The notes below the pieces were generated by a model. It had not been told where the DNA came from and made no database searches. It saw nothing but the letters and a program-made list of their open reading frames with translations. Position numbers and translations under genes: made by a program. A stretch of DNA of 64,000 bases from Variovorax dokdonensis. GTDB taxonomy: Bacteria; Pseudomonadota; Gammaproteobacteria; Burkholderiales; Burkholderiaceae_C. The stretch is taken from positions 558,001 through 622,000 of the forward strand of contig NZ_JASZYV010000001.1 of assembly GCF_030316895.1 (NCBI RefSeq). Reading direction: 5' to 3'. Each line of letters starts with the position of its first letter. Positions within the stretch are counted from its first letter, which is position 1. This document shows, in pieces, positions 26,805 to 35,092 of the stretch.

Positions 26805-28576
26805 GCCGGCTTGTCCTTGCCGTCCTGCTGCGGCGGCTGGGCCGGGGCCATCCACCAGTTCTGCGGCGCGACCACCTTGGGGTCGGGCGGATCGGCGCGA
26901 TAGTGCGGCGACATGATCTGAACGCCGTGCTCGTTGAACACGTCCAGCAGGTTGGCGTGCAGCGCGGCCAGCACATCGGCGCGCGGCCGTGGACGCTCGG
27001 GCACGGCCTGGCAGACCAGGCGGTATTCGACGTAGAAGTCGGACAAGGCGGTCTGGAACACGCGCGGCTCCGGCTCGCTCAGCACGCCCGGTGTGCGGCG
27101 TGCGCCTTCGATCATCATCGCCTGCACCTGCCGCCATGGCGCGTCGTAGCCGATGGTCATCACGGTGTCGAGGATGTAGCCCTTGCCCTGCACCGCGCGC
27201 GAATAGTTCTTGGTGACTGCGCCCATGATGACGCCGTTGGGCAGCGTGATCTCCTCGCCCAGCCCGGTGCGGATCGTGGTGGTGAAGGTGCCCAGCTGGA
27301 CCACGGTGCCTTCCTGGTCCTGGATGCGCACGTATTCGCCCACCCGCACGGTGCGCGAATACATGAGGATCAGCCCGCTGGCCGCCTGGCCGACCAGGCT
27401 GGAACCGCCCAGCGTGACCATCAGGCCGACCAGCACCGAGATGCCCTTGAAGGCATCGCTCTGCGCCCCGGGCAGGTAGGGGTAGGCCATGGCGATGGCG
27501 AACAGCCACACCACGATCTCGAAGAGGCGGCGCGACGGGCCGGCCAGGTCGGCGTCGAGCCAGCCGACCTGCAGGCGCCCCTGTTCGATGCGCTCGAAGA
27601 CCGGGCGGACCAGCAGCACCACGCCGCGCGCCAGCGCGAAGATGACCAGCGCCACGCACAAGTCGGGCAGCGCATCGACGATGCCGCCGCCGATGCGGTG
27701 CGCCACCCCGACCACGAAGCTGCCCAGGTGCTCGCCCCAGGGCCGTGTGACCGGAAAGCGGGTGAACACATAGGCCAGCCACTCGTAGCTGAGCAGCGCC
27801 AACGCGAGCCATGCGAGAAACCGCACCAGCGCGCGCGAGAACTCGTAGACGCGCGAGAAGTGGAACATCGGCAGGCCCGCCAGCTTGACCCCTGACGCCT
27901 TCGCGGACAGCAGGCGCGTCATCTTGCGAACGAGCCTGTGGCGAAGCCACAGCACGCCCCAGGCCAGCGCGATGAACAGCGCGGTCGCGATGAGCGAATG
28001 AATGGCGCCCGACAACAGCCGCGTCTTGTCGCGCGCCTCGCGCGTTTCGGCAATGGCTCTTTCAAGCGCCGAGCGGGTGGCGGCCACTTGAGCGGCCGGT
28101 GTCTGCCCACCCACGGCGTCTGCATCGGCCTTGGTCAGCAGGAATGCGAAGGCGCCGTCGATGGTGATGACGGTGCCTTGCGGCTCGTCGATGGTGCCCA
28201 CCGTTCCGGGGCCGCCCCGGCTCAGTTCCTCGCGCATCACCTCCTCGGCGCGACGGGCGCGGTCGGTCGGCGAAACGCCCAGGAAGTTGGCTCGCAGCGT
28301 TGCGATGCGGCGGTTGAGGAGGGTGATGCGCGCCGGTTCCGGCGCGCGGGCGCTGCCGTCTGCAGTGGCCTGGGTGTCTGCTGCCGCCTGCTGCGCGGCC
28401 GCGCCCAGGGGCATCAGCATTGCCAGAAGCGCGAGCATGAGCATCAGGGCCAGCACGGCAATGCGCGAGCGGCTGGGGAGGTGCCCGGATCGGGAGACTT
28501 GGCCGGGAGCAACCCGGGTCCCGCAGGACGGCGCGGGACAACTTCCAATGAACGAGCAAAGCAGGGGTTCGGGCAC
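26801..28576 (-). CDS. MscS-family mechanosensitive ion channel
   Basis: A large MscS-type channel of about 591 residues. An export/leader hydrophobic stretch (MLMLALLAMLMPLGAAAQQ) is followed by a periplasmic helical region, several membrane helices and the MscS core. The pore/TM3 region reads VLVGLMVTLGGSSLVGQAASG, followed by the beta domain YVRIQDQEGTVVQLG and LPNGVIMG. It would open under membrane tension to release solutes. Start choice is hard: GTG 28576 has an AAAGG box upstream, GTG 28456 gives a leader without basic residues, and ATG 28723 would overlap the divergent antiporter start. It is coupled to the nucleotidyltransferase gene. Confidence 0.8.
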   Translation of the reverse strand: MPEPLLCSFIGSCPAPSCGTRVAPGQVSRSGHLPSRSRIAVLALMLMLALLAMLMPLGAAAQQAAADTQATADGSARAPEPARITLLNRRIATLRANFLGVSPTDRARRAEEVMREELSRGGPGTVGTIDEPQGTVITIDGAFAFLLTKADADAVGGQTPAAQVAATRSALERAIAETREARDKTRLLSGAIHSLIATALFIALAWGVLWLRHRLVRKMTRLLSAKASGVKLAGLPMFHFSRVYEFSRALVRFLAWLALALLSYEWLAYVFTRFPVTRPWGEHLGSFVVGVAHRIGGGIVDALPDLCVALVIFALARGVVLLVRPVFERIEQGRLQVGWLDADLAGPSRRLFEIVVWLFAIAMAYPYLPGAQSDAFKGISVLVGLMVTLGGSSLVGQAASGLILMYSRTVRVGEYVRIQDQEGTVVQLGTFTTTIRTGLGEEITLPNGVIMGAVTKNYSRAVQGKGYILDTVMTIGYDAPWRQVQAMMIEGARRTPGVLSEPEPRVFQTALSDFYVEYRLVCQAVPERPRPRADVLAALHANLLDVFNEHGVQIMSPHYRADPPDPKVVAPQNWWMAPAQPPQQDGKDKPA

Positions 28577-28707
28577 GCGCGGCCGCCTTTCGGGAATTGG
28601 ACTTGGGCGGATTCTCGCCGCAGCGGACGGGGCTGCGTGCGCCCCATCAAAATGTCGCGGGCGCAAGCGACAATCGCCGCCGTCACACACAACCCAAGAA
28701 TTCATTC

Positions 28708-30582
28708 GTGCATTCAGCCGCATTGCTCCTCGTCATCCTCTGCGCCGGACTCGCCAGCCAATGGCTGGCCGCGCAGATCCGCCTTCCCGCCATCGTTGTA
28801 CTGATCGCCGTCGGGCTGTTGCTCGGGCCGGTCAGCGGTCTGGTCAATCTCTCCATCGCGCCCGAAGAGATGAGCGAGCTGATCGGCCTGGGCGTGGCCA
28901 TCATCCTTTTCGAAGGCGGCATGGACCTGAAGCTGGGCGAGTTCAAGCGGGTCGGCCGGGGCGTCGGTCGCCTGACGCTGCTGGGCCCGCCGCTGGCCTG
29001 GCTCTTCGGCAGCCTGGCGGCGCACTATGTGGGCGGCCTGAGCTGGCCGGTGGCGATCGTGCTGGGCGCCATCCTGGTGGTGACCGGCCCGACGGTGATC
29101 CTGCCGCTGCTGCGCCAGGCCAAGCTCAACAAGGAAACCGCCGCGCTGCTCAAGTGGGAGGGCATCGTCAACGACCCCATCGGCGTGCTGCTGGCGGTGC
29201 TGGCCTTCCAGTACTTCACCATCGGCGGCGGCATCGCCGTCACGCTCAAGGGCCTGGGCCTGGCGATCTTTGCCGCGCTTCTGTTCGGCGGGCTGGGCGG
29301 CTGGCTGATCGGCTGGATCTACAAGCGCGGCGGCGCGCCGGAACACCTGAAGGCGCCCGTGCTGATGGTGCTGGTGCTGGCCGCCTACTGGGCCAGCAAC
29401 CAGGTGCAGCACGAAGCCGGCCTGCTCACCGTCACCCTGATGGGTCTGGTGATCGGCAACATGGAACTGGTCGAGCGCGAGTCGCTGCAGCACTTCAAGG
29501 AGAACCTGACGGTGGTGCTGCTGTCGGTGTTGTTCATCGTGATTCCCGGGCAGTTGCGTCCGGAACAGTTGTTCCTGATCGACTGGCGCATCGTGGGCTT
29601 CGTGGTGGTCACGCTGCTGGTGGTGCGGCCGCTGTCGATCGGCTTGGCGACGCTCGGCGCGCCGATGCGCGCGGAAGACAAGAAGCTGCTGGCCTGGATC
29701 GCGCCGCGGGGTATCGTGGCAGTGGCCACCGCAGGCATCTTCGGGCCGGCGCTGGTGGAGGCCGGCCACCCCGACGCCGCCAAGCTGCTGCCGGCCACCT
29801 TCCTGATCGTGATCGTCACCGTGCTGGCGCATGGCCTGAGCCTCGGGCGCATCGCGCGCAAGCTGGGGCTGGCTTCGACCAGCGAATCGGGCGTGCTGAT
29901 CGTCGGCGCATCGCCCTGGACCTGCGCCTTCGCACAGGCGTTGCATCGCCTGAAGGTCGACGTGCTCATGGTCGACCGCGACTACGAACGGCTCAAGGAG
30001 GCGCGGATGCTCGGCATCGACGTCTTCTACGGCGAGTTTCTCTCGGAGCATGCCGAGGACGTGATGGAGATCCAGCATCTGAGCTATCTGCTTTGCGCGA
30101 CCGACAACGACTCGTACAACGCGCTCGTGTGCAAGGGCCACAGCCGCCGGGTGGGAAGCCATCGCACCTTCCAGCTGGCGGTGCACTACCTGACCCAGAA
30201 GGCGTCGCGCCGGGTGCCGCTGCAGGTGCGCGGCTACTTCGCCTTCCACGAAGAGGCGAGCTTCCACATGCTGGACTGGCGCCTGCAGGAAGGCTGGACC
30301 ATGCAGACCTCCAATCTCACCTACACCTGGGGCTGGAACGAGTTCAGTGAACGCATGGGCGAGCTGGGCAAGGACTGGCTGCTGCTGGGCGGCATCGCGC
30401 CCGGTGGGTCCTTCCGCATCTATTCGAGCGAGCAGCCCTTCAAGCTCGATGCGGGATGGACGGCGCTTTACTTCGCGCCCGAACGGGCCGCGCGGCGCGC
30501 TGCGGAAGCGGCCGCACTGGCGGCTGCACAGGCGGCCGAGGCTTCGCCCGTCGAAGCTTTGACGGCGACGCCAGCGAAGTAG
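28708..30582 (+). CDS. CPA1-type cation:proton antiporter with C-terminal nucleotide-binding-like domain
   Basis: A 624-residue protein. The N-terminal 390 residues form about 12 membrane helices of the Na+/H+ exchanger fold (PAIVVLIAVGLLLGP, KWEGIVNDPIGVLLAVLAF with the conserved ND pair, and APRGIVAVATAGIFGPAL). Then comes a TrkA-N-like domain (SGVLIVGASPWTCAFAQAL, then LMVDRDY) and a C-terminal region with an Ala-rich tail. It should exchange Na+ or K+ for protons across the inner membrane. GTG 28708 is the first start placing the first helix correctly. It is divergent from the MscS gene, so the two may share regulation by ionic or osmotic stress. Confidence 0.85.
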   Translation: MHSAALLLVILCAGLASQWLAAQIRLPAIVVLIAVGLLLGPVSGLVNLSIAPEEMSELIGLGVAIILFEGGMDLKLGEFKRVGRGVGRLTLLGPPLAWLFGSLAAHYVGGLSWPVAIVLGAILVVTGPTVILPLLRQAKLNKETAALLKWEGIVNDPIGVLLAVLAFQYFTIGGGIAVTLKGLGLAIFAALLFGGLGGWLIGWIYKRGGAPEHLKAPVLMVLVLAAYWASNQVQHEAGLLTVTLMGLVIGNMELVERESLQHFKENLTVVLLSVLFIVIPGQLRPEQLFLIDWRIVGFVVVTLLVVRPLSIGLATLGAPMRAEDKKLLAWIAPRGIVAVATAGIFGPALVEAGHPDAAKLLPATFLIVIVTVLAHGLSLGRIARKLGLASTSESGVLIVGASPWTCAFAQALHRLKVDVLMVDRDYERLKEARMLGIDVFYGEFLSEHAEDVMEIQHLSYLLCATDNDSYNALVCKGHSRRVGSHRTFQLAVHYLTQKASRRVPLQVRGYFAFHEEASFHMLDWRLQEGWTMQTSNLTYTWGWNEFSERMGELGKDWLLLGGIAPGGSFRIYSSEQPFKLDAGWTALYFAPERAARRAAEAAALAAAQAAEASPVEALTATPAK

Positions 30583-30611
30583 TCAGGGGCGTCGCACCAC
30601 CTGCGGGCGGC

Positions 30612-31547
30612 TCAGTCCGCTGGCAGGTCTGCGCGCCGTGGGAGATCGGCGCCGCGCCGGCCGCAGGCGATGCCCGCCGCGTCCGACGCAAAGCGCAGCG
30701 CGCGTTCCATGTCTTCGCTGCCGAGCGAGCGCAGCGTCTCCAGGCTGAGCTTGTCCTGCTCGCACAGCCACGCGAGCAAGGCGGCCTGGAATGCATCGCC
30801 CGCGCCGACTGAGTCGACCACTTCGACCGCCGTGGCCTCGACCTGTGCTTCGCCCGTCGGGCTCCAGGCGCAGGCGCCTTCACTGCCACGGGTGACGACC
30901 ACCAGGCCCACGCCAGCGGCGAGCGCGGCGCCCGCGAAATGCGTGAGGTTCACGCCGGGGCGAAGCAGCTGCAGGTCTTCCTCGCTGATCTTGAGCAGGT
31001 CGCAGCGCGGCAACATCCAGCGCACGAGATCGCGCCAGCGGTCGATGTCGGGTTCGACGGCGGGGCGGATGTTGGGGTCGAAGCAGATCGGCGTGCGGCC
31101 ATGCTCGCGCGCCACCAGCGCCCGCAGCGTGCTGGCGATCGGCTCGACCACCGTCGCGTACGAGCCCACATGAAGCGCCCGCATGCGCGGCGGCAACGTG
31201 GCCAGCGCATCCATGCCCAGTTGCCGATCTGCAGCGCCTTCGCCGTGGAAGGTGTAGGCCGGCGAGCCCTGGTCGTCCAGGCCCACGAAGCCCAGCGTCG
31301 TGGGTGCGGCCGGCCGCGCGACGGCGTCGCACGCCACGCCTTCGCCTTGCAGGGCGCGCATCAGGCGTTCGCCCGGAATGTCGGTGGAGATGGCGCCGAA
31401 GAACGCCACCGGCTGCGCCAGGCGGGCCAGGCCCACCGCCACGTTGAAGGGCGAGCCGCCCACGCGCGCGTCCAGCAACAGGCCGGTGGGCGTGTCTTCG
31501 CTGGACGGATAGATGTCCATCAGGGCTTCGCCGCACACAACGAACAT
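30612..31547 (-). CDS. PfkB-family sugar kinase (fructokinase-like)
   Basis: A 311-residue ribokinase/PfkB-family kinase. The N-terminal MFVVCGEALMD and GGSPFNVAVGLARL form the sugar-binding part, and VDSVGAGDAFQAALLAWL carries the catalytic Asp and anion hole. It most resembles fructokinases and would phosphorylate fructose or another sugar in the cytoplasm. ATG 31547 is used because the family start follows directly. It converges with the antiporter gene and is divergent from the glutathione transferase gene. No sugar transporter is nearby. Confidence 0.82.
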   Translation of the reverse strand: MFVVCGEALMDIYPSSEDTPTGLLLDARVGGSPFNVAVGLARLAQPVAFFGAISTDIPGERLMRALQGEGVACDAVARPAAPTTLGFVGLDDQGSPAYTFHGEGAADRQLGMDALATLPPRMRALHVGSYATVVEPIASTLRALVAREHGRTPICFDPNIRPAVEPDIDRWRDLVRWMLPRCDLLKISEEDLQLLRPGVNLTHFAGAALAAGVGLVVVTRGSEGACAWSPTGEAQVEATAVEVVDSVGAGDAFQAALLAWLCEQDKLSLETLRSLGSEDMERALRFASDAAGIACGRRGADLPRRADLPAD

Positions 31548-31606
31548 GTCAGAGTCTTTCGATGGCCTGCCTGCAGGTTCGGGCCGTCTTGGCCAGAATG
31601 GTCGGC

Positions 31607-32326
31607 ATGATGACATCCAATCCCATGAAACTGAGCGATTTCCCCATCACGCGCAAATGGCCGGCCGCGCACCCCGAGCGGCTGCAGCTGTATTCGCTGA
31701 ACACGCCCAACGGTGTGAAGGCGTCGATCATGCTGGAAGAGACCGGGCTGCCCTACGAGGCGCACCTGGTCGACTTCGGAAAGGACGACCAGACTTCGCC
31801 GGAGTTCGTGTCGCTCAACCCGAACAACAAGATCCCCGCCATCATCGATCCCGACGGCCCTGGCGGAAAGCCGCTGCCGCTGTGGGAGTCGGGTGCCATA
31901 TTGCTCTACCTGGCTGAAAAGACGGGGCAGTTCATCTCGCAGGACCCGGCCGTGCGCTGGCAGACGGTGCAGTGGGTCATGTTCCAGATGGGCGGCATCG
32001 GGCCCATGTTCGGGCAGCTGGGCTTCTTCCACAAGTTTGCCGGCAAGGACTTCGAGGACAAGCGCCCGCGTGACCGCTACGTGAACGAATCGCGCCGCCT
32101 TCTCGGCGTGCTCGACGCGCATCTGAAGGGCCGCCAGTGGCTGATGGGCGACGACTACGGCATCGCCGACATCGCCACCTTCCCCTGGGTGCGCAACCTG
32201 GTGGGCTTCTACGGCGCGGGCGAACTGGTGCAGTTCGACGAGTTCACCGAGGTCAAGCGCGTGCTGGATGCGTTCGTGCAGCGGCCCGCCGTGCAGCGTG
32301 GCCTTTTGATCCCCAGCCGCGGCTGA
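31607..32326 (+). CDS. Glutathione S-transferase (YfcG/Ure2p-like)
   Basis: A 239-residue cytoplasmic GST. The thioredoxin-like N-terminal half has LYSLNTPNGVKASIMLEE and NPNNKIPAI, and WESGAILLYLAEKTG is the glutathione-binding segment. The helical C-terminal half includes WLMGDDYGIADIATFPWV. The TPNG motif, with no catalytic Tyr or Ser, resembles the YfcG/YghU group with disulfide-bond reductase activity. ATG 31607, 31610 or 31625 could start it; none has a strong ribosome site. Confidence 0.85.
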   Translation: MMTSNPMKLSDFPITRKWPAAHPERLQLYSLNTPNGVKASIMLEETGLPYEAHLVDFGKDDQTSPEFVSLNPNNKIPAIIDPDGPGGKPLPLWESGAILLYLAEKTGQFISQDPAVRWQTVQWVMFQMGGIGPMFGQLGFFHKFAGKDFEDKRPRDRYVNESRRLLGVLDAHLKGRQWLMGDDYGIADIATFPWVRNLVGFYGAGELVQFDEFTEVKRVLDAFVQRPAVQRGLLIPSRG

Positions 32327-32351
32327 GCGCGGCGCCGGGCAGGGCGCAGGG

Positions 32352-32367
32352 CTGAGGGCGTCCTCAG
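32352..32367. terminator. Short hairpin between converging GST and paaR genes
   Basis: CTGAGG and CCTCAG pair perfectly across a 4-nt loop. The right arm reaches the paaR stop codon. It is short and has no T-run, so it is only a weak candidate. Confidence 0.25.
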
Positions 32368-32963
32368 GGCGCCTTGACCTTGTCCACGCCGCCGAGAAAG
32401 AGGTCCGCCACGATGGGCCCCATCGCCGCATAGTCGAGCGAGCGGCCGGGCTTCATCCAGGTGAACATCCAGTTGATCATGCCGAACAGCAGCATGGTCA
32501 GCGGCTTGGCCATCCCGGGGTCGGCCTTGTCGGTTCGCACGGCTGCGACCGCCTGCGCAAAGCCTTCGACCACGCGGCGCTCCTTGTCGAGCACGCGCTG
32601 GCGGTCGGCTTCTTCGAGGAACTTCACATCCTCGGTCAGCACCCGGTGCGCGTTCTGGGCGTCGGCGTACTCGTCGACGATGCGCTTGATCAGGTGGCGC
32701 AGGCGCGCCTCGCCTTGCAGGGCCAGCGTTTCTTCCTCGTCGACGAGCGCGGCCAGCCGCGACACGTGGTCGTCGGCAATGCTGACCAGCAGCGCGTACT
32801 TGTCGCGGTAGTAGTGATAGAGCGTGGCCTTCGACAGGCCACAGGCCTCGGCCACCTGGTTCATCGATGTGGCGGGATAGCCGCGCTTGGCAAACAGGTT
32901 GGCGGCCTGCGCCAGGATCATCTCGCGCTGGTCTTCGTAGCTGGCGGATCGTCCGCGTCCCAT
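32364..32963 (-). CDS. paaR: TetR-family repressor of phenylacetate genes
   Basis: A 199-residue TetR regulator. The N-terminal helix-turn-helix spans about 15-60 (ILAQAANLFAKRGYPATSMN, then GLSKATLYHYYRDK), and a ligand-binding helical domain follows. Betaproteobacterial paa clusters are typically controlled by a TetR-type PaaR that responds to phenylacetyl-CoA. This gene lies directly downstream of paaY and divergent from paaG, so the assignment is by context and family. A dyad fitting a TetR operator overlaps the paaG start region at 33743. The gene is probably co-transcribed with paaY and so autoregulated. Confidence 0.82.
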   Translation of the reverse strand: MGRGRSASYEDQREMILAQAANLFAKRGYPATSMNQVAEACGLSKATLYHYYRDKYALLVSIADDHVSRLAALVDEEETLALQGEARLRHLIKRIVDEYADAQNAHRVLTEDVKFLEEADRQRVLDKERRVVEGFAQAVAAVRTDKADPGMAKPLTMLLFGMINWMFTWMKPGRSLDYAAMGPIVADLFLGGVDKVKAP

Positions 32964-33027
32964 GCCTGCCGGCCTTTCTGTTGTGTGGTGGTGAAAGCCG
33001 TTCGATCTTGCCTGAAGCGCGGCGCGA

Positions 33028-33648
33028 TCAGCCGCCGGTGCCGGCGTCGGCGCGGCGCGTCTCGATCAGGGACTTGACGTCCACCTGCTTCACGCGGGGC
33101 CGATCCTGCTCGATGGCCGAAAGCGGCTGCACCTCGCGCAGGCTGGCCAGGCAGCGACGGGTCAGGTCCTGGTAGACCTGGGTGCCTTCGAGCTTCCAGG
33201 CGACCTCGGCATCGGTGAGTTCGCGCCTCACCTTGGCCGGCATGCCGGCGGCCAGGCTGCGGGCGGGCACCTTCATGCCGGCCGGAACGAAGGCGCAGGC
33301 CGCGACGATGGCCGCTGCGCCGATCTCGGCCTGGTCCATCACGACGGCGTTCATGCCCACCAGCGCATCGCGACGCACGGTGCAGCCGTGCAGCACCGCG
33401 CCATGGCCGATGTGGCCGTTCTGCTCGACCACCGTGTCGTCGTCCGGAAAGCCGTGGATCACGCAGGTGTCCTGAACGTTCGAGCCGGCCTCGAGCACGA
33501 TGCGGCCGAAGTCGCCCCGCAGCGCCGCGCACGGCCCCACGTAGCAGCCGGGTCCGACGATCACGTCGCCGATGAGCACGGCCGTCGGATGCACATGGGC
33601 GGTGGGGTCGATCACCGGCACCACGCCTTCGATGGAATAGCAGGGCAT
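33028..33648 (-). CDS. paaY: Phenylacetate-degradation hexapeptide-repeat thioesterase
   Basis: A 206-residue left-handed beta-helix protein of the gamma-carbonic-anhydrase/PaaY group with hexapeptide repeats (VIGDVIVGPGCYVGPCAALRG, NGHIGHGAVLHGC). The conserved metal-site histidines lie in CVIHGF, HIGHG and VLHGC. PaaY hydrolyses dead-end CoA thioesters that form during phenylacetate catabolism. ATG 33648 is preceded by AAGGAGAT. It starts the leftward unit paaY-paaR, divergent from paaG. Confidence 0.9.
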   Translation of the reverse strand: MPCYSIEGVVPVIDPTAHVHPTAVLIGDVIVGPGCYVGPCAALRGDFGRIVLEAGSNVQDTCVIHGFPDDDTVVEQNGHIGHGAVLHGCTVRRDALVGMNAVVMDQAEIGAAAIVAACAFVPAGMKVPARSLAAGMPAKVRRELTDAEVAWKLEGTQVYQDLTRRCLASLREVQPLSAIEQDRPRVKQVDVKSLIETRRADAGTGG

Positions 33649-33710
33649 CGGGTTGATCTCCTTGATATGGCGGCGCGAGGCGCCTAGGGTTTGCACGGTG
33701 CTCGGCGGCC

Positions 33711-33740
33711 TTGCCGGGCTGCCCAAAGCGATCCTAAAAT
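33711..33740 (+). promoter_or_regulatory. Candidate promoter of the paaG operon
   Basis: A -35-like TTGCCG (33711) and a -10-like TAAAAT (33735) are 18 bp apart, upstream of paaG. The predicted start of transcription falls within the adjacent dyad at 33743, as expected for a repressible promoter. Confidence 0.5.
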
Positions 33741-33742
33741 CT

Positions 33743-33756
33743 ACCGAACGGTCGGT
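33743..33756. promoter_or_regulatory. Candidate PaaR operator
   Basis: ACCGAACGGTCGGT is a near-perfect dyad (one mismatched pair) of the kind bound by TetR proteins. It lies just after a -10-like TAAAAT and about 47 bp before paaG, in the shared region between paaY-paaR and paaG. Repression of both units by PaaR is inferred. Confidence 0.6.
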
Positions 33757-33803
33757 CAATAGTAGTGACCCGCCATCGGAGCACAAGAAGGAGACCGTCC
33801 ACG

Positions 33804-34589
33804 ATGAGCAACGAAGCCTTGATCCTGCAAAGCGATACAGGCGCCACGCGCACCCTGACGCTGAACCGCCCGGCCGCGATGAACAGCTTCACCACGGCCA
33901 TGCATCGCGAACTGATGTCGGCGCTGGACATGGCGGTTGGCAGTGCCGAGGTGCGCTGCCTGGTGATCACCGGCGCTGGCCGCGGCTTTTGCGCCGGCCA
34001 GGACCTCAGCGACCCCGAAGCCGCCCCCGGCAAGGACCTGGGCGCGCTCATCAACACCTACTACCTGCCGCTGGTGCAGCGCATCCGCAGCATGCCGATG
34101 CCGGTCATCGCGGCGGTCAATGGCGTGGCCGCGGGCGCCGGGGCCAACCTGGCGCTGTGCTGCGACTTCGTGCTGGCGGCGCGTTCTGCCAGCTTCATCC
34201 AGGCTTTCGCCAAGATCGGCCTGGTGCCGGACACCGGCGGCACATGGCTGCTGCCGCGCCTGGTGGGCCAAGCGCGCGCCACCGGGCTCGCGATGCTGGG
34301 CGACAAGCTGCCGGCCGCCGATGCGGCCGCCATGGGCCTGATCTGGCAATGCGTGGACGATGCCGCGATGCCCGAAGCCGTGACCGCACTGGCCGGCCGC
34401 CTGGCCGCCATGCCCACTCGCGCCCTGGTGGCGACCCGTGAGGCGCTGGCCGCCGCACAAGGCATGGACCTGGAACAGGCCCTGCGCCACGAGGCCCGCC
34501 TGCAGACCGAACTGGGCGGCGCGCACGACTACCTCGAAGGCGTGGACGCGTTCCGCAACAAGCGCGCCCCCCGATTCACCGACCGCTGA
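33804..34589 (+). CDS. paaG: Ring-1,2-epoxyphenylacetyl-CoA isomerase
   Basis: A 261-residue crotonase-fold protein that isomerises ring-1,2-epoxyphenylacetyl-CoA to the oxepin. It has the oxyanion-hole motifs GRGFCAGQDLSD and NGVAAGAGANLALCCD, then KIGLVPDTGGTW carrying the catalytic Asp region. The length is typical. ATG 33804 follows AAGGAGA at the usual distance. It is the first gene of the rightward paa operon and is probably repressed by PaaR. Confidence 0.92.
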   Translation: MSNEALILQSDTGATRTLTLNRPAAMNSFTTAMHRELMSALDMAVGSAEVRCLVITGAGRGFCAGQDLSDPEAAPGKDLGALINTYYLPLVQRIRSMPMPVIAAVNGVAAGAGANLALCCDFVLAARSASFIQAFAKIGLVPDTGGTWLLPRLVGQARATGLAMLGDKLPAADAAAMGLIWQCVDDAAMPEAVTALAGRLAAMPTRALVATREALAAAQGMDLEQALRHEARLQTELGGAHDYLEGVDAFRNKRAPRFTDR

Positions 34590-34599
34590 GCCGCGCCGC

Positions 34600-35058
34600 A
34601 TGAACACAAGCACTCCGCAAGCGTTGGCCGAGCAGGTACGCCTGGGCATGTTCGAGAACGATCGCGCCGCACAGGCGCTGGGCATGTGCGTGAGCGAGAT
34701 CGCGCCGGGCCATGCCACCGTCACCATGACCGTGCGGCAGGACATGCTCAACGGCCACGACATCTGCCACGGCGGCCTGGTCACCACGCTGGCCGACACC
34801 GCCTTCGCCTACGCCTGCAACTCCTACGGCGAGCTGACCGTCGCCTCGTCCATCAGCGTGGACTTCGTCGCGCCGGGCCGGCTGGGCGATCTGCTCAGCG
34901 CGCATGCGCACGAGGTCTCCCGCTCGGGGCGAACCGGCGTGTACGACTGCGAGGTGCGCAACCAGAAAGGCGAGCGCGTGGCGGTCTTCCGCGGCCGCTC
35001 GTACACGGCCAAGGGCCGACCGGCCGTGAAGGCGCTGGCCGACCCCGGCGCCCACTGA
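34600..35058 (+). CDS. paaI: Hydroxyphenylacetyl-CoA thioesterase
   Basis: A 152-residue hotdog thioesterase. The PaaI signature is clear: NGHDICHGGLVTTLADTAFA, with the Asn/His/Asp active-site surroundings, and SISVDFVAPGRLGDLL. It removes CoA from hydroxyphenylacetyl-CoA by-products and frees trapped CoA. It lies 10 bp after paaG. Confidence 0.92.
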   Translation: MNTSTPQALAEQVRLGMFENDRAAQALGMCVSEIAPGHATVTMTVRQDMLNGHDICHGGLVTTLADTAFAYACNSYGELTVASSISVDFVAPGRLGDLLSAHAHEVSRSGRTGVYDCEVRNQKGERVAVFRGRSYTAKGRPAVKALADPGAH

Positions 35059-35092
35059 TCACTGTTTGACCTGGAATCCGGAGCCACGCGAC

